Notes: generated from the letters alone by a model not told the origin. 64,000 nt of DNA from Halomonas sp. TD01 (GCF_923868895.1 NZ_OV350343.1:2914001-2978000); one strand, 5' to 3'; counted from the stretch's first letter, positions 1-9,739 are shown. A program made the numbers and translations.

Positions 1-260
1 TGGCTGGGCATCATGGAAGCAATACAAGTTCGGGTGTTCAGTTCGTTCAAGTAAGCCGTCCTCGGCATGTCATTTTTAGTGCGGGGAAAGATAATCCCTT
101 TAATCATCCGGTCGACGCGGTAGTACGCCGCTTTCGACAACAGCAGAGCTGTTTATGGAGTACCGCCCAGGATGGCGCTCTCGAATTTAGCCTCACAGCC
201 ACTCAACCGATGCAGATCATTCCCATGCGAAAACAACCGGGCGCTCGTAAGCGGTGTTGA
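1..260 (+). CDS. comEC: ComEC/Rec2 DNA-uptake channel protein, C-terminal fragment
   Basis: The window opens inside this gene; only about 85 C-terminal residues remain, in the frame starting at base 3 and ending at the TGA at 258-260. The fragment begins with the AGHHGSNTSS segment and continues through VIFSAGKDNPFNHP. Both are characteristic of the metallo-beta-lactamase-like domain at the C-terminus of ComEC, the inner-membrane channel that takes single-stranded DNA into the cytoplasm during natural transformation. The HHGS histidines match the family's metal-site pattern. The gene reads towards msbA and ends 56 bp before it. The membrane-spanning competence domain lies outside the window, so intactness cannot be judged. 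Confidence 0.85.
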   Translation, partial: AGHHGSNTSSGVQFVQVSRPRHVIFSAGKDNPFNHPVDAVVRRFRQQQSCLWSTAQDGALEFSLTATQPMQIIPMRKQPGARKRC

Positions 261-316
261 TGCGCGTCACCATAAGGTAGAATTCTGGCAACTGCACACT
301 AAGGCCGGGAGCGCGT

Positions 317-2053
317 GTGACTGATTCAGGTTGGGTTCTCTACAAGCGATTATTAACTTACGTCAAACCTCACTGGCGCGCGTTCGCGTTAGCGATAGTA
401 GGTTTTATCATTTATGCCGCCTCCAGTACGGCACTAGCTGAAATGATGAAACGGCTTATTGATGGCATCCAGAATCCTGATGCCACCTTTCGTTTACTGC
501 TCCCCATGTTCGTTGTAATTATGTTCGCCTCGCGCGGGCTGGGGACATTTTTAAGCACCTACTTTATGTCCTACGTCGGACGTTATGTGATTCACACGCT
601 GCGCTGTGATGTATTTGCGCACTTACTGCATTTGCCCGGGCGGTTCTTCGATCATCACTCAAGTGGTCATTTGGTATCTCGGGTAACGTATCACGTAGAA
701 CAGGTTGCAGGTGCTGCCACGAAAGCCGTCACCATTATCCTGCGTGAAGGTTTATTTGTTATCGGACTGATCGGTTATCTGTTCTGGACCAACTGGATGC
801 TAACGCTGCTGTTTCTTGGCGTAACACCGGTGATTGCTGTTGTGGTGAGTTACGCCAGCAAACGTTTCAGGCGTATCTCCAAACGTATTCAGCACTCCAT
901 GGGAGATGTTACTCACGTCGCTTCTGAAGCGCTCTCTGGTTATCGCGTTGTGCGTACGCATGGCGCTGAAGAGTATGAAAAACAGCGCTTTGAGCGGGTA
1001 AGCGAAGAAAATCGTCGTCAAAGTATGAAAGAGGCGATGACGCGTGCTGTTAGCTCACCAGTGATTTTGATGCTGGTAGCTATTTCCATGGCAATTCTGG
1101 TCTGGTTAGCCATGGCGCCTGCGCTTATGGCAAACATGACCCCGGGTGAGTTTGTTGCCTTTATTACCGCAGCAGCGCTAATGATCAAGCCCGTGCGCCA
1201 GCTCACAGAAGTGAATAGCGAGATTCAAAAAGGTATTGCGGCGGCTTCGGAGCTATTTGGCTTGCTTGATCTGACACCTGAACAGGATGAAGGCAAGAAA
1301 ATACCTCGTCAGCTAACAGGCAACGTGGTGATCGACAACGTCAGTTTTCGTTACGCTGATGATCAGCCTAACGTATTGCGCGATATTAATATTAATGTTG
1401 CCCCTGGAGAGCTAGTGGCAATTGTTGGCCGCTCTGGCAGCGGCAAATCAACCTTAGTCAGCCTGCTACCGCGTTTTTATCGGCCTAGCGAAGGGCGCAT
1501 TTTGATTGATGGTGTGAACGCAGATGATTATGCATTAGGTCCTTTGCGCCAACATATTGCATTGGTATCGCAACAAGTCACGCTATTTAATGCGACCATC
1601 GCTGATAATATCGGCTATGGCGTTACCAACCCGGACCCAGCCGCCATTGAAGCGGCCGCCCAGGCGGCTTACGCCAGTGAATTTATTGAGAAGCTGCCCC
1701 AGGAGTATGCCACGGTGGTGGGTGAAAACGGCGTGATGCTATCCGGTGGGCAGCGACAGCGATTGGCAATCGCCCGGGCGATTTTTAAAGATGCGCCTAT
1801 TCTTATATTGGACGAAGCGACATCGGCACTGGATACCGAATCTGAGCGCTATATCCAGAAAGCGTTGGAGCATGTATGTAAAGGGCGTACTACGCTGGTC
1901 ATTGCCCACCGCCTGTCCACTATTGAACGCGCTGACCGTATTTTGGTGATGGATCAAGGGCGTATTATTGAGCAGGGGACTCACCAGGCGTTGCTAGAGG
2001 CGGGAGGTGCCTACGCGGCGCTGCACCAGCTTCAGTTTCAGGAGAGTGAATGA
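317..2053 (+). CDS. msbA: Lipid A/LPS-core ABC exporter MsbA
   Basis: A half-size ABC exporter of 578 residues that flips core-lipid A across the inner membrane, working as a homodimer. The N-terminal half carries about six membrane helices (from about residue 20 to 310). The nucleotide-binding half has Walker A GRSGSGKST near residue 370, the signature LSGGQRQRLAIARA near 474, Walker B ILILDEATSALD near 494 and the switch histidine in VIAHRLST. The start is GTG at 317. The stop overlaps the lpxK start in an ATGA, so the two are probably translationally coupled. Location next to lpxK and kdsB supports MsbA over another exporter of the family. Confidence 0.95.
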   Translation: MTDSGWVLYKRLLTYVKPHWRAFALAIVGFIIYAASSTALAEMMKRLIDGIQNPDATFRLLLPMFVVIMFASRGLGTFLSTYFMSYVGRYVIHTLRCDVFAHLLHLPGRFFDHHSSGHLVSRVTYHVEQVAGAATKAVTIILREGLFVIGLIGYLFWTNWMLTLLFLGVTPVIAVVVSYASKRFRRISKRIQHSMGDVTHVASEALSGYRVVRTHGAEEYEKQRFERVSEENRRQSMKEAMTRAVSSPVILMLVAISMAILVWLAMAPALMANMTPGEFVAFITAAALMIKPVRQLTEVNSEIQKGIAAASELFGLLDLTPEQDEGKKIPRQLTGNVVIDNVSFRYADDQPNVLRDININVAPGELVAIVGRSGSGKSTLVSLLPRFYRPSEGRILIDGVNADDYALGPLRQHIALVSQQVTLFNATIADNIGYGVTNPDPAAIEAAAQAAYASEFIEKLPQEYATVVGENGVMLSGGQRQRLAIARAIFKDAPILILDEATSALDTESERYIQKALEHVCKGRTTLVIAHRLSTIERADRILVMDQGRIIEQGTHQALLEAGGAYAALHQLQFQESE

Positions 2054-3045
2054 GCCTGGAGCAACGCTGGCTTAAGGCGGCCTATCTCGGAAGCCGATGG
2101 CTAACGCCGTTGTATCCGCTTGGTATTTTATACCGTTATCTTATGGCGCGGCGCACCCTCGACTATCGTTCCGGGAAAAAGCCAGTTGTTAAGCCAGACG
2201 TGCCCGTAATCGTGGTGGGTAATATCACCCTTGGTGGAACCGGTAAATCCCCGTTAGTTGCATGGATGGTGAACTGGCTGGTGAAGCAGGGGCGGTCGCC
2301 AGGCATTATTACCCGTGGTTACGGTGGTAAAGCATCGCACTACCCGTTACAGGTGACCACAATCACTGATCCTGCCCAAAGCGGTGATGAGCCATTAATG
2401 CTGGCGCAGCAAACTGGCTGTCCGGTAGTGGCTGATCCGATCCGTTCACGAGGTGTTCAGGCCCTGGTTGACCAAGGGTGCGACATTGTTGTTAGTGACG
2501 ATGGATTACAGCATCTGGCGCTAGGGCGTGATATTGAAATAATCGTCGTTGATGGGGCGAGAGGGCTAGGTAATGGGCGCTGTTTGCCTGCTGGGCCGCT
2601 GAGAGAATCACCCCGCAGACTAACCCAGGTCGATGCTGTGATTATCAATGGTGAGCAGTGTTGCCCCCTGCCAATAAAAGGAATAGCGATGCAACTAGCG
2701 CCGCTAAGCTGGCGTCGAATGCAGGATGGTCAACGTATGCCGCTTACTCCTCTACCATTCATGTTACCTGTGAATGCCGTGGCGGGTATTGGTCATCCTG
2801 AGCGTTTTTTTAATACGTTGCGCAGTTTGGGGGTTGAAGGCGAGATGCGTCCGCTAGCGGATCATCAGCGTTTTGATTATCAGACTTTCCGTTTTAATCA
2901 TCAGCGCCCCGTTATAATGACCGCCAAAGACGCAGTGAAGTGCCAAGCGTTAGCGCCACCCGATAGCTGGGTGCTAGAAGTAGAAGCCGTGCTCCCGCCA
3001 GAGTTTGAACACTGGCTGGCAGCTAAATTGTCAGCGCTTTCTTAA
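2050..3045 (+). CDS. lpxK: Tetraacyldisaccharide 4'-kinase LpxK
   Basis: LpxK phosphorylates the 4' position of the tetraacyldisaccharide 1-phosphate precursor to give lipid IVA, at the cytoplasmic face of the inner membrane. The 331-residue length fits the family. A P-loop in the family's form, GNITLGGTGKSP, lies at about residues 57-68, after a short hydrophobic N-terminal segment (YLGSRWLTPLYPLGILYRYL) that anchors these enzymes to the membrane. The downstream VVSDDGLQH segment is also typical. The start codon overlaps the msbA stop. The ycaR gene follows after 13 bp, so msbA-lpxK-ycaR-kdsB form one operon, as in enteric bacteria. Confidence 0.95.
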   Translation: MSLEQRWLKAAYLGSRWLTPLYPLGILYRYLMARRTLDYRSGKKPVVKPDVPVIVVGNITLGGTGKSPLVAWMVNWLVKQGRSPGIITRGYGGKASHYPLQVTTITDPAQSGDEPLMLAQQTGCPVVADPIRSRGVQALVDQGCDIVVSDDGLQHLALGRDIEIIVVDGARGLGNGRCLPAGPLRESPRRLTQVDAVIINGEQCCPLPIKGIAMQLAPLSWRRMQDGQRMPLTPLPFMLPVNAVAGIGHPERFFNTLRSLGVEGEMRPLADHQRFDYQTFRFNHQRPVIMTAKDAVKCQALAPPDSWVLEVEAVLPPEFEHWLAAKLSALS

Positions 3046-3058
3046 AAGGGATACACCG

Positions 3059-3268
3059 ATGGATAAAGAACTATTGGCAATGCTGGTTTGCCCACTTTGC
3101 AATGGCAAGCTCAAGTATAACCGTGAAGCCCAAGAGCTTTGCTGCCACTACGACGGTTTGGCGTATCCTATTCAAGAAGGCATCCCTGTGATGCTACCTG
3201 AAGAGGCACGCCCGATGGATGCCGATGAAAAGTTACCTATCTCGCCAGGTCGTACCGGAGAGGTGTAA
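3059..3268 (+). CDS. ycaR: Trm112/YcaR family small protein
   Basis: A 69-residue protein of the Trm112-like UPF0434 family. It has the CPLCNGKL motif near the N-terminus, then [12 protein letters not shown] and [11 protein letters not shown], which closely follow the E. coli YcaR pattern. The CPxC pair suggests a zinc-ribbon-like fold, although the bacterial members have no firmly assigned reaction. I chose ATG 3059 because it gives the standard N-terminus MDKELLAML. The open frame extends upstream to 3005 but only through the end of lpxK. The last base of its TAA is the A of the kdsB ATG (TAATG), indicating tight coupling. Confidence 0.9.
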   Translation: MDKELLAMLVCPLCNGKLKYNREAQELCCHYDGLAYPIQEGIPVMLPEEARPMDADEKLPISPGRTGEV

Positions 3269-4059
3269 TGTCAGTCGCTGAGACCGAATTTATCGCTGTT
3301 GTTCCCGCGCGTTTTGGCTCATCCCGCTTGCCGGGTAAGCCGTTGCTGGATATAGCGGGCGAGCCTATGGTTGCCCATGTCTGGCGCAGAGCCTGTCAAA
3401 GCCAAGCAAGTCGTGTGGTAGTGGCAACTGACGACCCACGTATCCGTGAGGCGATGTTGCCATACGGTGCGGATGTCGTTATGACGAGATCGAATCACCC
3501 GTCTGGTACTGATCGACTGGCGGAGGTGGCAGAGCACCTAGGGCTAAGTGATGACGCTTTAGTGGTGAATGTGCAAGGCGATGAGCCGCTTATACCACCG
3601 GTTTTAATCGACCAAGTGGCGATGCGTTTAGCCGAAGATCCAGAAGCGGCCATTGCGACACTTGCTGAACCCATTAGCGATGTTGAAACGTTATTTAACA
3701 CCAACGTCGTCAAAGTTGTTCGCTCCATGCAGGGGCGTGCACTGTACTTTTCTCGTGCGCCCATTCCTTGGGATCGAGAGCAATTTAAAGTGCAGCCTGC
3801 GCTTTTAGCCACCGATGCTTGGTTGCGTCATATTGGTATATACGCCTATCGTGCCAGTTTTCTCGCCGCTTATCGTGAGCTGGCGCCGTCGAGCCTTGAG
3901 CAGTTGGAGCAACTAGAACAGTTGCGCGCGCTACAGCATGGCTATGCCATTCAAGTTGCGCTGGCCAGCACTATCAATCCTCCTGGTGTGGATACGCCGG
4001 AAGACTTAGCCAGAGTGAGAGCGCTTCTGGCGAGTGAAAGTGGAGGTGAATGCGAATGA
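3268..4059 (+). CDS. kdsB: CMP-Kdo synthetase KdsB
   Basis: 3-deoxy-manno-octulosonate cytidylyltransferase activates Kdo with CTP so that it can be added to lipid A. At 263 residues it has the usual family length (E. coli 248). The nucleotide-binding signature [14 protein letters not shown] sits at about residues 13-26, and [19 protein letters not shown] and [10 protein letters not shown] follow in the family order. A run [11 protein letters not shown] near residue 210 is a short coding repeat. The gene shares one base with ycaR and overlaps the next gene, which fits a single lipopolysaccharide-precursor operon. Confidence 0.96.
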   Translation: MSVAETEFIAVVPARFGSSRLPGKPLLDIAGEPMVAHVWRRACQSQASRVVVATDDPRIREAMLPYGADVVMTRSNHPSGTDRLAEVAEHLGLSDDALVVNVQGDEPLIPPVLIDQVAMRLAEDPEAAIATLAEPISDVETLFNTNVVKVVRSMQGRALYFSRAPIPWDREQFKVQPALLATDAWLRHIGIYAYRASFLAAYRELAPSSLEQLEQLEQLRALQHGYAIQVALASTINPPGVDTPEDLARVRALLASESGGECE

Positions 4060-4541
4060 AGCGCGTACTGTTTGTCTGCTTGGGCAATATTTGTCGTTCG
4101 CCAACGGCCGAAGGCGTCTTTTGGCACGCTGTTGAAGAGGCTGGCTTAAATCGTCATATTAACGTTGACTCTTGTGGTGTAGGTAACTGGCATGTCGGAA
4201 AAGCGCCAGACACCCGCGCCCAGTCAGCTGCGTTGCAGCGTGGTATCGATATTAGTCATTTGCGCGCTCGTCAGTTAAGCGCTAATGACTTTCTTGACTT
4301 CGACTATGTGCTAGGGATGGATCGCGACAACCTCAAGGCGATGCAAGCGCTACAGCCGAGCAATAGCCGTGCCCATGTGGGGCTATTTCTAGATTTTGCC
4401 GATATGCCTGAGGCAGAAGTGCCAGACCCTTATTACGGTGGCGATGAGGGCTTTGAGCATGTCCTGAATTTAATTGAAGCGGCTTCGGCAGGGCTGATTG
4501 CCCAACTGAGGAAAGACGGGCTGAGAAATGACGGGTTGTGA
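4056..4541 (+). CDS. Low-molecular-weight protein-tyrosine phosphatase
   Basis: A 161-residue cytoplasmic phosphatase of the LMW-PTP (arsenate-reductase fold) family. The P-loop CLGNICRSP (C-x5-R-S) lies near the N-terminus and the acid loop DPYYG near residue 130. Relatives such as Wzb and Etp dephosphorylate tyrosine kinases of polysaccharide export, but no kinase or capsule gene is present here, so the substrate is unknown. Two in-frame ATGs are possible, 4050 and 4056. I prefer 4056 because GGAGGT at 4042-4047 is then about 8 bp away and the start forms an ATGA overlap with the kdsB stop. The 3' end overlaps murB by 14 bp. Confidence 0.88.
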   Translation: MKRVLFVCLGNICRSPTAEGVFWHAVEEAGLNRHINVDSCGVGNWHVGKAPDTRAQSAALQRGIDISHLRARQLSANDFLDFDYVLGMDRDNLKAMQALQPSNSRAHVGLFLDFADMPEAEVPDPYYGGDEGFEHVLNLIEAASAGLIAQLRKDGLRNDGL

Positions 4542-5568
4542 AACTAACAGTAGCGATCTGCTCAGTCGTTGCCAATCGGTCGATTTAACCTCTGCTAACA
4601 CGCTGCGTTTACCTTGCCAGGCAGAGCGATATGTTGCCCCTAAAACGCTAAGTGCACTCCAGAATGTGGTGCGTGATGCCGTTGATAAGCAGTGGCACAT
4701 TACGCTCTTGGGAGGCGGCAGTAATGTGTTACTTCCCGCTAAGCTAAAAGGCATTGCGATTCGGCCTGGTATGCGGCAGTGGTGGCTGGAGGGTGGCGGA
4801 GAATCTGTTGTTGCTTATGTGGGGGCTGGCGTTAATTGGCACTCGTTAGTAATGACGCTGGCTGCTCGTGGCCTGTGGGGGATCGAAAACTTAGCGCTGA
4901 TTCCGGGCGATTGCGGCGCCGCGCCGGTACAAAATATTGGTGCATACGGTGTCGAGCTTAAAGATGTCCTGGAGGGTGTGCAGATAGTAGAGCTGGCGTC
5001 GGGTAATGTGCGTTGGTTGAGCGCGGATGCTTGCCAGTTTGGTTACCGAGATAGCATTTTCAAAAAAGCACTAGCGGATAAAGTAGTCATTACTCAGTTG
5101 GCACTTCGGCTATCAAAAAAGCCGCTGCCAAGACTGGGTTATGGAGATTTAGCTGCCCGGGTGACCGCTTCTTCGAGTTGCTTAGCGGTGGCTCAAGCGG
5201 TGTGTGCTATTCGTCAGGAAAAACTACCGGACCCTCAGGTGCTCGCAAATGCGGGTAGCTTCTTTAAAAACCCGCTGGTTAGTAGCGACCAGTTATCACG
5301 CTTGTTACAGACATACCCTAGCATGCCACATTTTCCGCAGGTTAACGGACAAAGCAAGCTGGCAGCAGGGTGGTTGATTGACCAGTGCGGGTTGAAAGGA
5401 ACTCGGCAAGGGGCTTTCGGTGTGCACGCACGGCAAGCCTTAGTGCTTGTACATTTCGGCGGCGGCGATCGGCGTGAATTATTGCAGTTTGCCGAGTACA
5501 TTGCCCACAGGGTCTATGACCAGTTTGGTGTTAAGTTAGAGCCTGAGCCACGCTTAATACAAGCATAA
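4528..5568 (+). CDS. murB: UDP-N-acetylenolpyruvoylglucosamine reductase MurB
   Basis: MurB reduces UDP-GlcNAc-enolpyruvate to UDP-MurNAc with NADPH through bound FAD, the second committed step of peptidoglycan synthesis. The 346-residue protein is of the E. coli (type I) form. Visible elements are the FAD-binding LLGGGSNVLL near residue 60, the YRDSIFK arginine region near 173, the proton-donor serine in NAGSFFKNP near 240, and the C-terminal glutamate in EPEPRLI. It overlaps the phosphatase gene by 14 bp and ends in a strong hairpin terminator shared with the convergent rne gene. Confidence 0.96.
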   Translation: MTGCETNSSDLLSRCQSVDLTSANTLRLPCQAERYVAPKTLSALQNVVRDAVDKQWHITLLGGGSNVLLPAKLKGIAIRPGMRQWWLEGGGESVVAYVGAGVNWHSLVMTLAARGLWGIENLALIPGDCGAAPVQNIGAYGVELKDVLEGVQIVELASGNVRWLSADACQFGYRDSIFKKALADKVVITQLALRLSKKPLPRLGYGDLAARVTASSSCLAVAQAVCAIRQEKLPDPQVLANAGSFFKNPLVSSDQLSRLLQTYPSMPHFPQVNGQSKLAAGWLIDQCGLKGTRQGAFGVHARQALVLVHFGGGDRRELLQFAEYIAHRVYDQFGVKLEPEPRLIQA

Positions 5569-5569
5569 A

Positions 5570-5595
5570 AAAAACCCCGCCTTAGCGGGGTTTTT
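5570..5595. terminator. Bidirectional intrinsic terminator between murB and rne
   Basis: A perfect stem of AAAAACCCCGC paired with GCGGGGTTTTT around a CTTA loop. Read from either side, a GC-rich stem ends in a run of U, so the same hairpin can stop both the murB operon and the convergent rne transcript. Confidence 0.9.
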
Positions 5596-5622
5596 AGTGC
5601 TAGTTTCTTGAGTTACTAGCGA

Positions 5623-8600
5623 TTACTCGTTATGCGTGTTCTGTGCTTGTTTGCGCAGTTCACGAGGATCGTTATGAGCGCGACGACGGCGGCGCGGCTT
5701 GGGCGTCTCGTCTTGGGCAGAAGCAGCGGGCGCCGCTTCAGGTGTCACTGTTTCAGTCTCAACAATGGACTCTGCTAAAGGTGTTTGAGTCTTCTCATCG
5801 GTCGCCAACGTAGGCTGTGGCTCTTCGCTTTCTTGAGCAGCCGCGGTGCTGTTAGCTGTTTCTGAAACTGTATCGCTCACCGCGTCGTTGCTTGCCGTAG
5901 GTGCTTCTGGCTGTTCAGCAGACTCTGGTGAGCTTGATTCAATGCTAGCCACTAGGTTTTTCGGTGGCGCCTGAATGTTGTTAGCATCACTGTCGACAGT
6001 CTCAGCAGTCTCAGCAGTCTCAGCAGTCTCAGCAGTCTCAGCAGGTTTCGGCGCTTCTGTGTGCGTGCCGGCGGATACTGATGTCGCTTGCTCTGCCTCG
6101 TGAGGTTCTTGAGACACCGGTTCTTGGGCCGCAGATTCTTGGGTCACAGGTTCTTGAAGCGCAGATTCATGGAGCTTGTCAGTCTCCTCTGCGGTTTCTT
6201 CGCCACGTGAGCTCATTGATTCGCTGTAGGCGGTATCTAGCTCTTTCGTGTCTGAAGTACTCTTTTCCTGTGGCTTTACTTCCGCGTCAGTTGAAGGAGT
6301 CTCAGCACTCGCGACTTCAGACGAACGGCTGGTCGCTTCCTGGGGCGCTTCTTTAGCAGCGGCTGCGTCGTTCATTGTCTGCTGAGGTTTGCTTTCAACA
6401 CTATTCTCTACACGTGTCTCGGCTTCAGCTTTGTCTACCGCTTGCTGAGGTTGGCGACGCTGACGCGTGGCTTTCCGTGCTTTCTCCGCCTTTTCGGCAG
6501 GGCGCTCAGCCGTTGTTCCATCGGCAGTTGCTGTTTCCTCTGCAGCTTGGTCAGGCGTCTCAGTCGCTGTTGCAACAGTTGTGCTGGCTTCATCCTGCAA
6601 AGAGGCGCTAGCAGGTGCTGTTTCATTACTGGGTACTTCAACAGCAGGCGCTTCAACAGCAGTTGCATCAACGGCGGGTGCTTCAGCCGCTTCGGCTTGC
6701 AGTTTTAGCTGTTCCGCTTCAGCCTGGGGATTAACAGCTTGTTTGCGCGTGCGATTGCGCGGATTGTTGCGCGTGCGCTTTGGCTTGCCATCATCTTGCT
6801 TGCTGTCATCCGTTTGTGATGCGGGCTCGCGGGTATCTTCGTTTTTCGGCTTTGCATCACGCGGTTTATCGCGACGGTTTTCTGGCTGGGCAGCGGGTTT
6901 AGCTGGCTCGTCTTTAGGTGATTCTTTAGCCGCTTGGTTTGTTTGCTGCTCTTTTTGACGATTGCTCTTCTGGTCGCTGTCCTGGGCCTTGGCATCATCC
7001 TGCTGAGGATGGCGTCGACGATTGCGAGTACGGCTAGGGCCGCTGCGTTTATCGTTAGCGTCGTCGTTATTATCAGCGTTGCGCGGTTGGCTGGGCTGCG
7101 GATTATTCGGCTGTTGATTGCTCGATTGTTGATTATTGCGCTGTTCGTTTTTGCTGGCGCTTTCGCCACGCTCACGGGCAGGCTTTGGTTTGCTTTCGCT
7201 GCGCGTGCGATTGCTGCTAGTCTTTTCAGACTGCTTACGGGCAACAGGGGTTTCCTGTTCGGGCTGACTCGTGCTGGTATCTTCACCCCCTAGTAGTTTA
7301 GCAAAGCCTCTGATAAAGCGGCCAATCACACTGGGTTGCTCTTCAGCAACGGGTGTCGTCGCGGCAACGACTTTATCTGCTTTTGCTACTTTCTCTGCCT
7401 TTTCTTCAGTCTGAAGAGAGGCGGGAGCTGGCGCATTATGTACAACGCTTTTAACCGCTGCTTCAGCGCGCATGGCTGGTGGGGTGAAGCTTGGGTCGGG
7501 TTCTTTGCCTACCTCAGTATCAGTAGAAAGCTCGAAGCTGGATAATGTCAGGCTTTCATCATCATCTAGGTGGTCATCACGCAGTCGCTGGACGTCGTAA
7601 TGCGGCGTATCCATTTCGGGATTCGGTAAGAGAACCACACGCACGCCTTGGCGTGATTCGATGTCTGCCAGAACGCTACGCTTTTCATTCAACAGGTAGG
7701 TAGCCACCGGAACGGGAAGAATGGCGCGGATTTGTGCGCTACGCTCTTTCATGGCTTCTTCTTCAATCAGGCGCATGATAGAGAGTGAAAGCGAGCGAAC
7801 ATCGCGAATGGTGCCTTGTCCGTTACAGCGCGGACAAACAACGCCGCTGGTTTCGCCTAATGAGGGGCGCAGCCGCTGGCGTGACATTTCCATTAAGCCA
7901 AAGCGTGAAATTCGGCCAATCTGAACGCGCGCCCGATCCAGCTTCAGTGCATCGCGCATGCGGTTTTCAACCTCACGCTGATTGCGCGCAGGGCCCATAT
8001 CGATAAAGTCGATAACTACGAGGCCACCGATATCACGCAGACGCAGCTGTCGAGCAATTTCATCGGCTGCTTCAGAGTTGGTCTGTAGTGCGGTTTCTTC
8101 AATATCGCTGCCACGTGTAGCCCGGGCAGAGTTAATATCAATAGAGACCAGCGCTTCGGTGTGATCGATAACAATAGAGCCACCAGAGGGAAGTTTTACT
8201 TCGCGCTGGTAAGCAGTTTCGATTTGCGACTCAATTTGGAAGCGCGAGAAAAGCGGAACTTCATCCGCGTAAAGTTTAATTTTCTGCTGGTAAGAAGGCA
8301 TTACCTGACGAATAAAGCCCAGTGCTTCTGCATGAATCTCTGGGCTATCAATTAGCACCTCGCCAATATCTTGGCGTAGGTAATCGCGCATGGCGCGGAT
8401 AATGACATTAGATTCGCGATAAATCAGGAAAGGAGCTGAACGTTTGCCTGCTTCAGTGGTGATGGATTCCCACACTTGGACAAGGTAATCCAGGTCCCAC
8501 TGCAGCTCTTCTGGGCTACGGCCGATACCGGCGGTGCGAACGATCAGGCCCATTTTGTCCGGTACTGTCAGTTGGCCCATGGCGTCTTTCAGTTGGCTGC

Positions 8601-9036
8601 GATCATCACCCTCAATGCGGCGTGAAATGCCGCCCGCACGGGGGTTGTTCGGCATCAGAACAAGAAAGCGACCCGCTAAGCTAATAAAGGTAGTCAGTGC
8701 GGCCCCTTTATTGCCTCGCTCTTCTTTATCAACTTGGACAATGACTTCCTGGCCTTCTTTCAGCACTTCTTTGATGCTGGGGCGGCCAGAAACATCTTTG
8801 ATAAAATATTCGCGAGAAATTTCTTTTAGCGGCAGAAAGCCATGGCGTTCGGCACCAAAATCAACAAAAGCGGCTTCAAGGGAAGGTTCTACTCGGGTGA
8901 TTTTGCCCCGGTAAATATTGGCTTTCTTCTGCTCTCGAGCGCCAGATTCGATGTCTAAATCGTAAAGGCGTTGCCCGTCTACCAGCGCAACCCGAAGCTC
9001 TTCTGGCTGGGTCGCGTTAATCAGCATCCGTTTCAT
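5623..9036 (-). CDS. rne: Ribonuclease E
   Basis: The 1137-residue essential endoribonuclease that organises the RNA degradosome and matures rRNA and tRNA. The N-terminal catalytic half (about residues 1-520) has the S1 RNA-binding region at about 38-119, the Mg-binding aspartates in [13 protein letters not shown] (near 302) and VVIDFIDMG (near 345), and the Zn-link CPRCNGQG near 403 that joins protomers. The C-terminal half is long, charged, low in complexity and rich in Pro, Ala, Glu, Gln and Arg, as expected for the disordered scaffold. It includes arginine-rich patches ([14 protein letters not shown]) and Ala-Glu-Thr repeats. The protein ends with an arginine-rich segment ([11 protein letters not shown]). 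rhlB lies elsewhere in this window, so a degradosome helicase partner is available. Confidence 0.97.
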   Translation of the reverse strand: MKRMLINATQPEELRVALVDGQRLYDLDIESGAREQKKANIYRGKITRVEPSLEAAFVDFGAERHGFLPLKEISREYFIKDVSGRPSIKEVLKEGQEVIVQVDKEERGNKGAALTTFISLAGRFLVLMPNNPRAGGISRRIEGDDRSQLKDAMGQLTVPDKMGLIVRTAGIGRSPEELQWDLDYLVQVWESITTEAGKRSAPFLIYRESNVIIRAMRDYLRQDIGEVLIDSPEIHAEALGFIRQVMPSYQQKIKLYADEVPLFSRFQIESQIETAYQREVKLPSGGSIVIDHTEALVSIDINSARATRGSDIEETALQTNSEAADEIARQLRLRDIGGLVVIDFIDMGPARNQREVENRMRDALKLDRARVQIGRISRFGLMEMSRQRLRPSLGETSGVVCPRCNGQGTIRDVRSLSLSIMRLIEEEAMKERSAQIRAILPVPVATYLLNEKRSVLADIESRQGVRVVLLPNPEMDTPHYDVQRLRDDHLDDDESLTLSSFELSTDTEVGKEPDPSFTPPAMRAEAAVKSVVHNAPAPASLQTEEKAEKVAKADKVVAATTPVAEEQPSVIGRFIRGFAKLLGGEDTSTSQPEQETPVARKQSEKTSSNRTRSESKPKPARERGESASKNEQRNNQQSSNQQPNNPQPSQPRNADNNDDANDKRSGPSRTRNRRRHPQQDDAKAQDSDQKSNRQKEQQTNQAAKESPKDEPAKPAAQPENRRDKPRDAKPKNEDTREPASQTDDSKQDDGKPKRTRNNPRNRTRKQAVNPQAEAEQLKLQAEAAEAPAVDATAVEAPAVEVPSNETAPASASLQDEASTTVATATETPDQAAEETATADGTTAERPAEKAEKARKATRQRRQPQQAVDKAEAETRVENSVESKPQQTMNDAAAAKEAPQEATSRSSEVASAETPSTDAEVKPQEKSTSDTKELDTAYSESMSSRGEETAEETDKLHESALQEPVTQESAAQEPVSQEPHEAEQATSVSAGTHTEAPKPAETAETAETAETAETVDSDANNIQAPPKNLVASIESSSPESAEQPEAPTASNDAVSDTVSETANSTAAAQESEEPQPTLATDEKTQTPLAESIVETETVTPEAAPAASAQDETPKPRRRRRAHNDPRELRKQAQNTHNE
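5999..6043 (-). repeat. Five-copy 9-bp tandem repeat within rne
   Basis: GTCTCAGCA on the plus strand is repeated five times without a mismatch and adds Ala-Glu-Thr triplets to the disordered C-terminal region of RNase E. The period is a multiple of three, so copy-number change would lengthen or shorten the tail without a frameshift. Confidence 0.9.
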
Positions 9037-9068
9037 ATTGTCTCACATAGCGTTGCGTGCCGACGAAC

Positions 9069-9089
9069 CGTCTAGGCGTGGCGTAGACG
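9069..9089 (-). promoter_or_regulatory. Leader hairpin closest to the rne start
   Basis: CGTCTA and TAGACG form a perfect 6-bp stem with a 9-nt loop, about 33 nt upstream of the rne ATG in the predicted mRNA leader. It could influence ribosome access or RNase E self-cleavage; the function is inferred. Confidence 0.45.
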
Positions 9090-9144
9090 AATCGCTGGGT
9101 GCTGCGTGCTTGTGCTCGGCGCATTGCTATGCTGACGCATTAAG

Positions 9145-9170
9145 CCGGGAAGGCAATCATGCCGACCCGG
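9145..9170 (-). promoter_or_regulatory. rne 5' UTR hairpin with internal loop (hp2-like)
   Basis: CCGGG/CCCGG encloses GGCA/TGCC around a four-base loop (ATCA on the plus strand), with a two-by-two internal loop (AA opposite GA). A compact stem with an internal loop in the rne leader is the architecture of hp2, the conserved autoregulatory element of enteric rne. The match is by architecture and position only; I did not align sequences. Confidence 0.5.
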
Positions 9171-9190
9171 CCGAAAGGGCGTTGAGTACG

Positions 9191-9251
9191 TGGCGGAGGC
9201 AGAACATGTTTCGGTGGCTGTCACGTCCATCCGGCTCTGCTGACACCGCCA
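9191..9251 (-). promoter_or_regulatory. Large stem-loop in the rne leader (hp3-like)
   Basis: TGGCGG at 9191-9196 pairs with CCGCCA at 9246-9251, and the adjoining GCAG/CTGC bases can extend the stem, enclosing a loop of about 40 nt. It lies directly upstream of the hp2-like hairpin in the transcript. Its role in feedback regulation of RNase E is an inference from position. Confidence 0.4.
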
Positions 9252-9448
9252 ACACCTAGCATTCATCGATTCGTCAACGCCGGTCATCGGCACAGCGTTG
9301 AACTTGGCGCCCCAAGTCGAGCAGCACCTTGTGACGAACAGGAGAGGCTGCTTGAGGCGTGACGTTTATTAATTCAATTGCCTGCCATTGCGGGCGAAGC
9401 AAAGGCGTATCTGCCGTCAAAAAGCATGCGACAGAGTAACTGTATATC

Positions 9449-9474
9449 CAGTACGTTATTTCAGTACGTTATTT
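9449..9474. repeat. Tandem 13-bp direct repeat upstream of rne/rluC
   Basis: CAGTACGTTATTT occurs twice back to back and is followed by a decayed partial copy. It lies in the divergent promoter zone and could be a tandem protein-binding site or a simple local duplication. Confidence 0.6.
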
Positions 9475-9739
9475 CAATGCGTTAGGCGTTTGGGTAATGC
9501 GTACACTACGCCATTTTGCCTATGCTCTGGCCTGCGTGTTTGTCGGGCAGGCGCTAGGCGAAGAATGGTAACGCACCCGTTACGACGTGTCTGTTTACGG
9601 GTAAGCCACACTTGGCCGCTGAACGTTCTGGAATATAACAGTAAAGACAACTACCAGCAATTGACGCAATGCGCATTGGTCTACGCTAGAATGCCGTTTT
9701 TAGCCTGTCGCTATAAGATCACACCAGGAGTGAGCGTTA

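Larger units (their letters stand above)
9037..9739. other. Intergenic region: rne 5' leader and rluC promoter region
   Basis: This 703-bp gap separates divergent rne and rluC. Short open frames across it have no start or composition support. The half next to rne contains three clear inverted repeats (9069-9089, 9145-9170, 9191-9251), consistent with the long structured rne leader that in enteric bacteria lets RNase E control its own mRNA. Further out is a tandem 13-bp repeat (9449-9474). TTGACG at 9661 and TAGAAT at 9687 lie before rluC, but their 20-bp spacing is too wide for a convincing sigma-70 promoter. Confidence 0.6.

Noticed and set aside
6705..7293. Long open frames on both strands within the rne C-terminal region (for example 6705-7286 minus and 6934-7293 plus).
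   Set aside because: They lie within the low-complexity scaffold part of rne, where biased codon use keeps other frames open. They have no ribosome-binding site or recognisable protein.
9661..9692. TTGACG...TAGAAT as an rluC promoter.
   Set aside because: The hexamers look good, but the spacing is 20 bp, beyond the normal 16-18, so I do not list it as a promoter feature.
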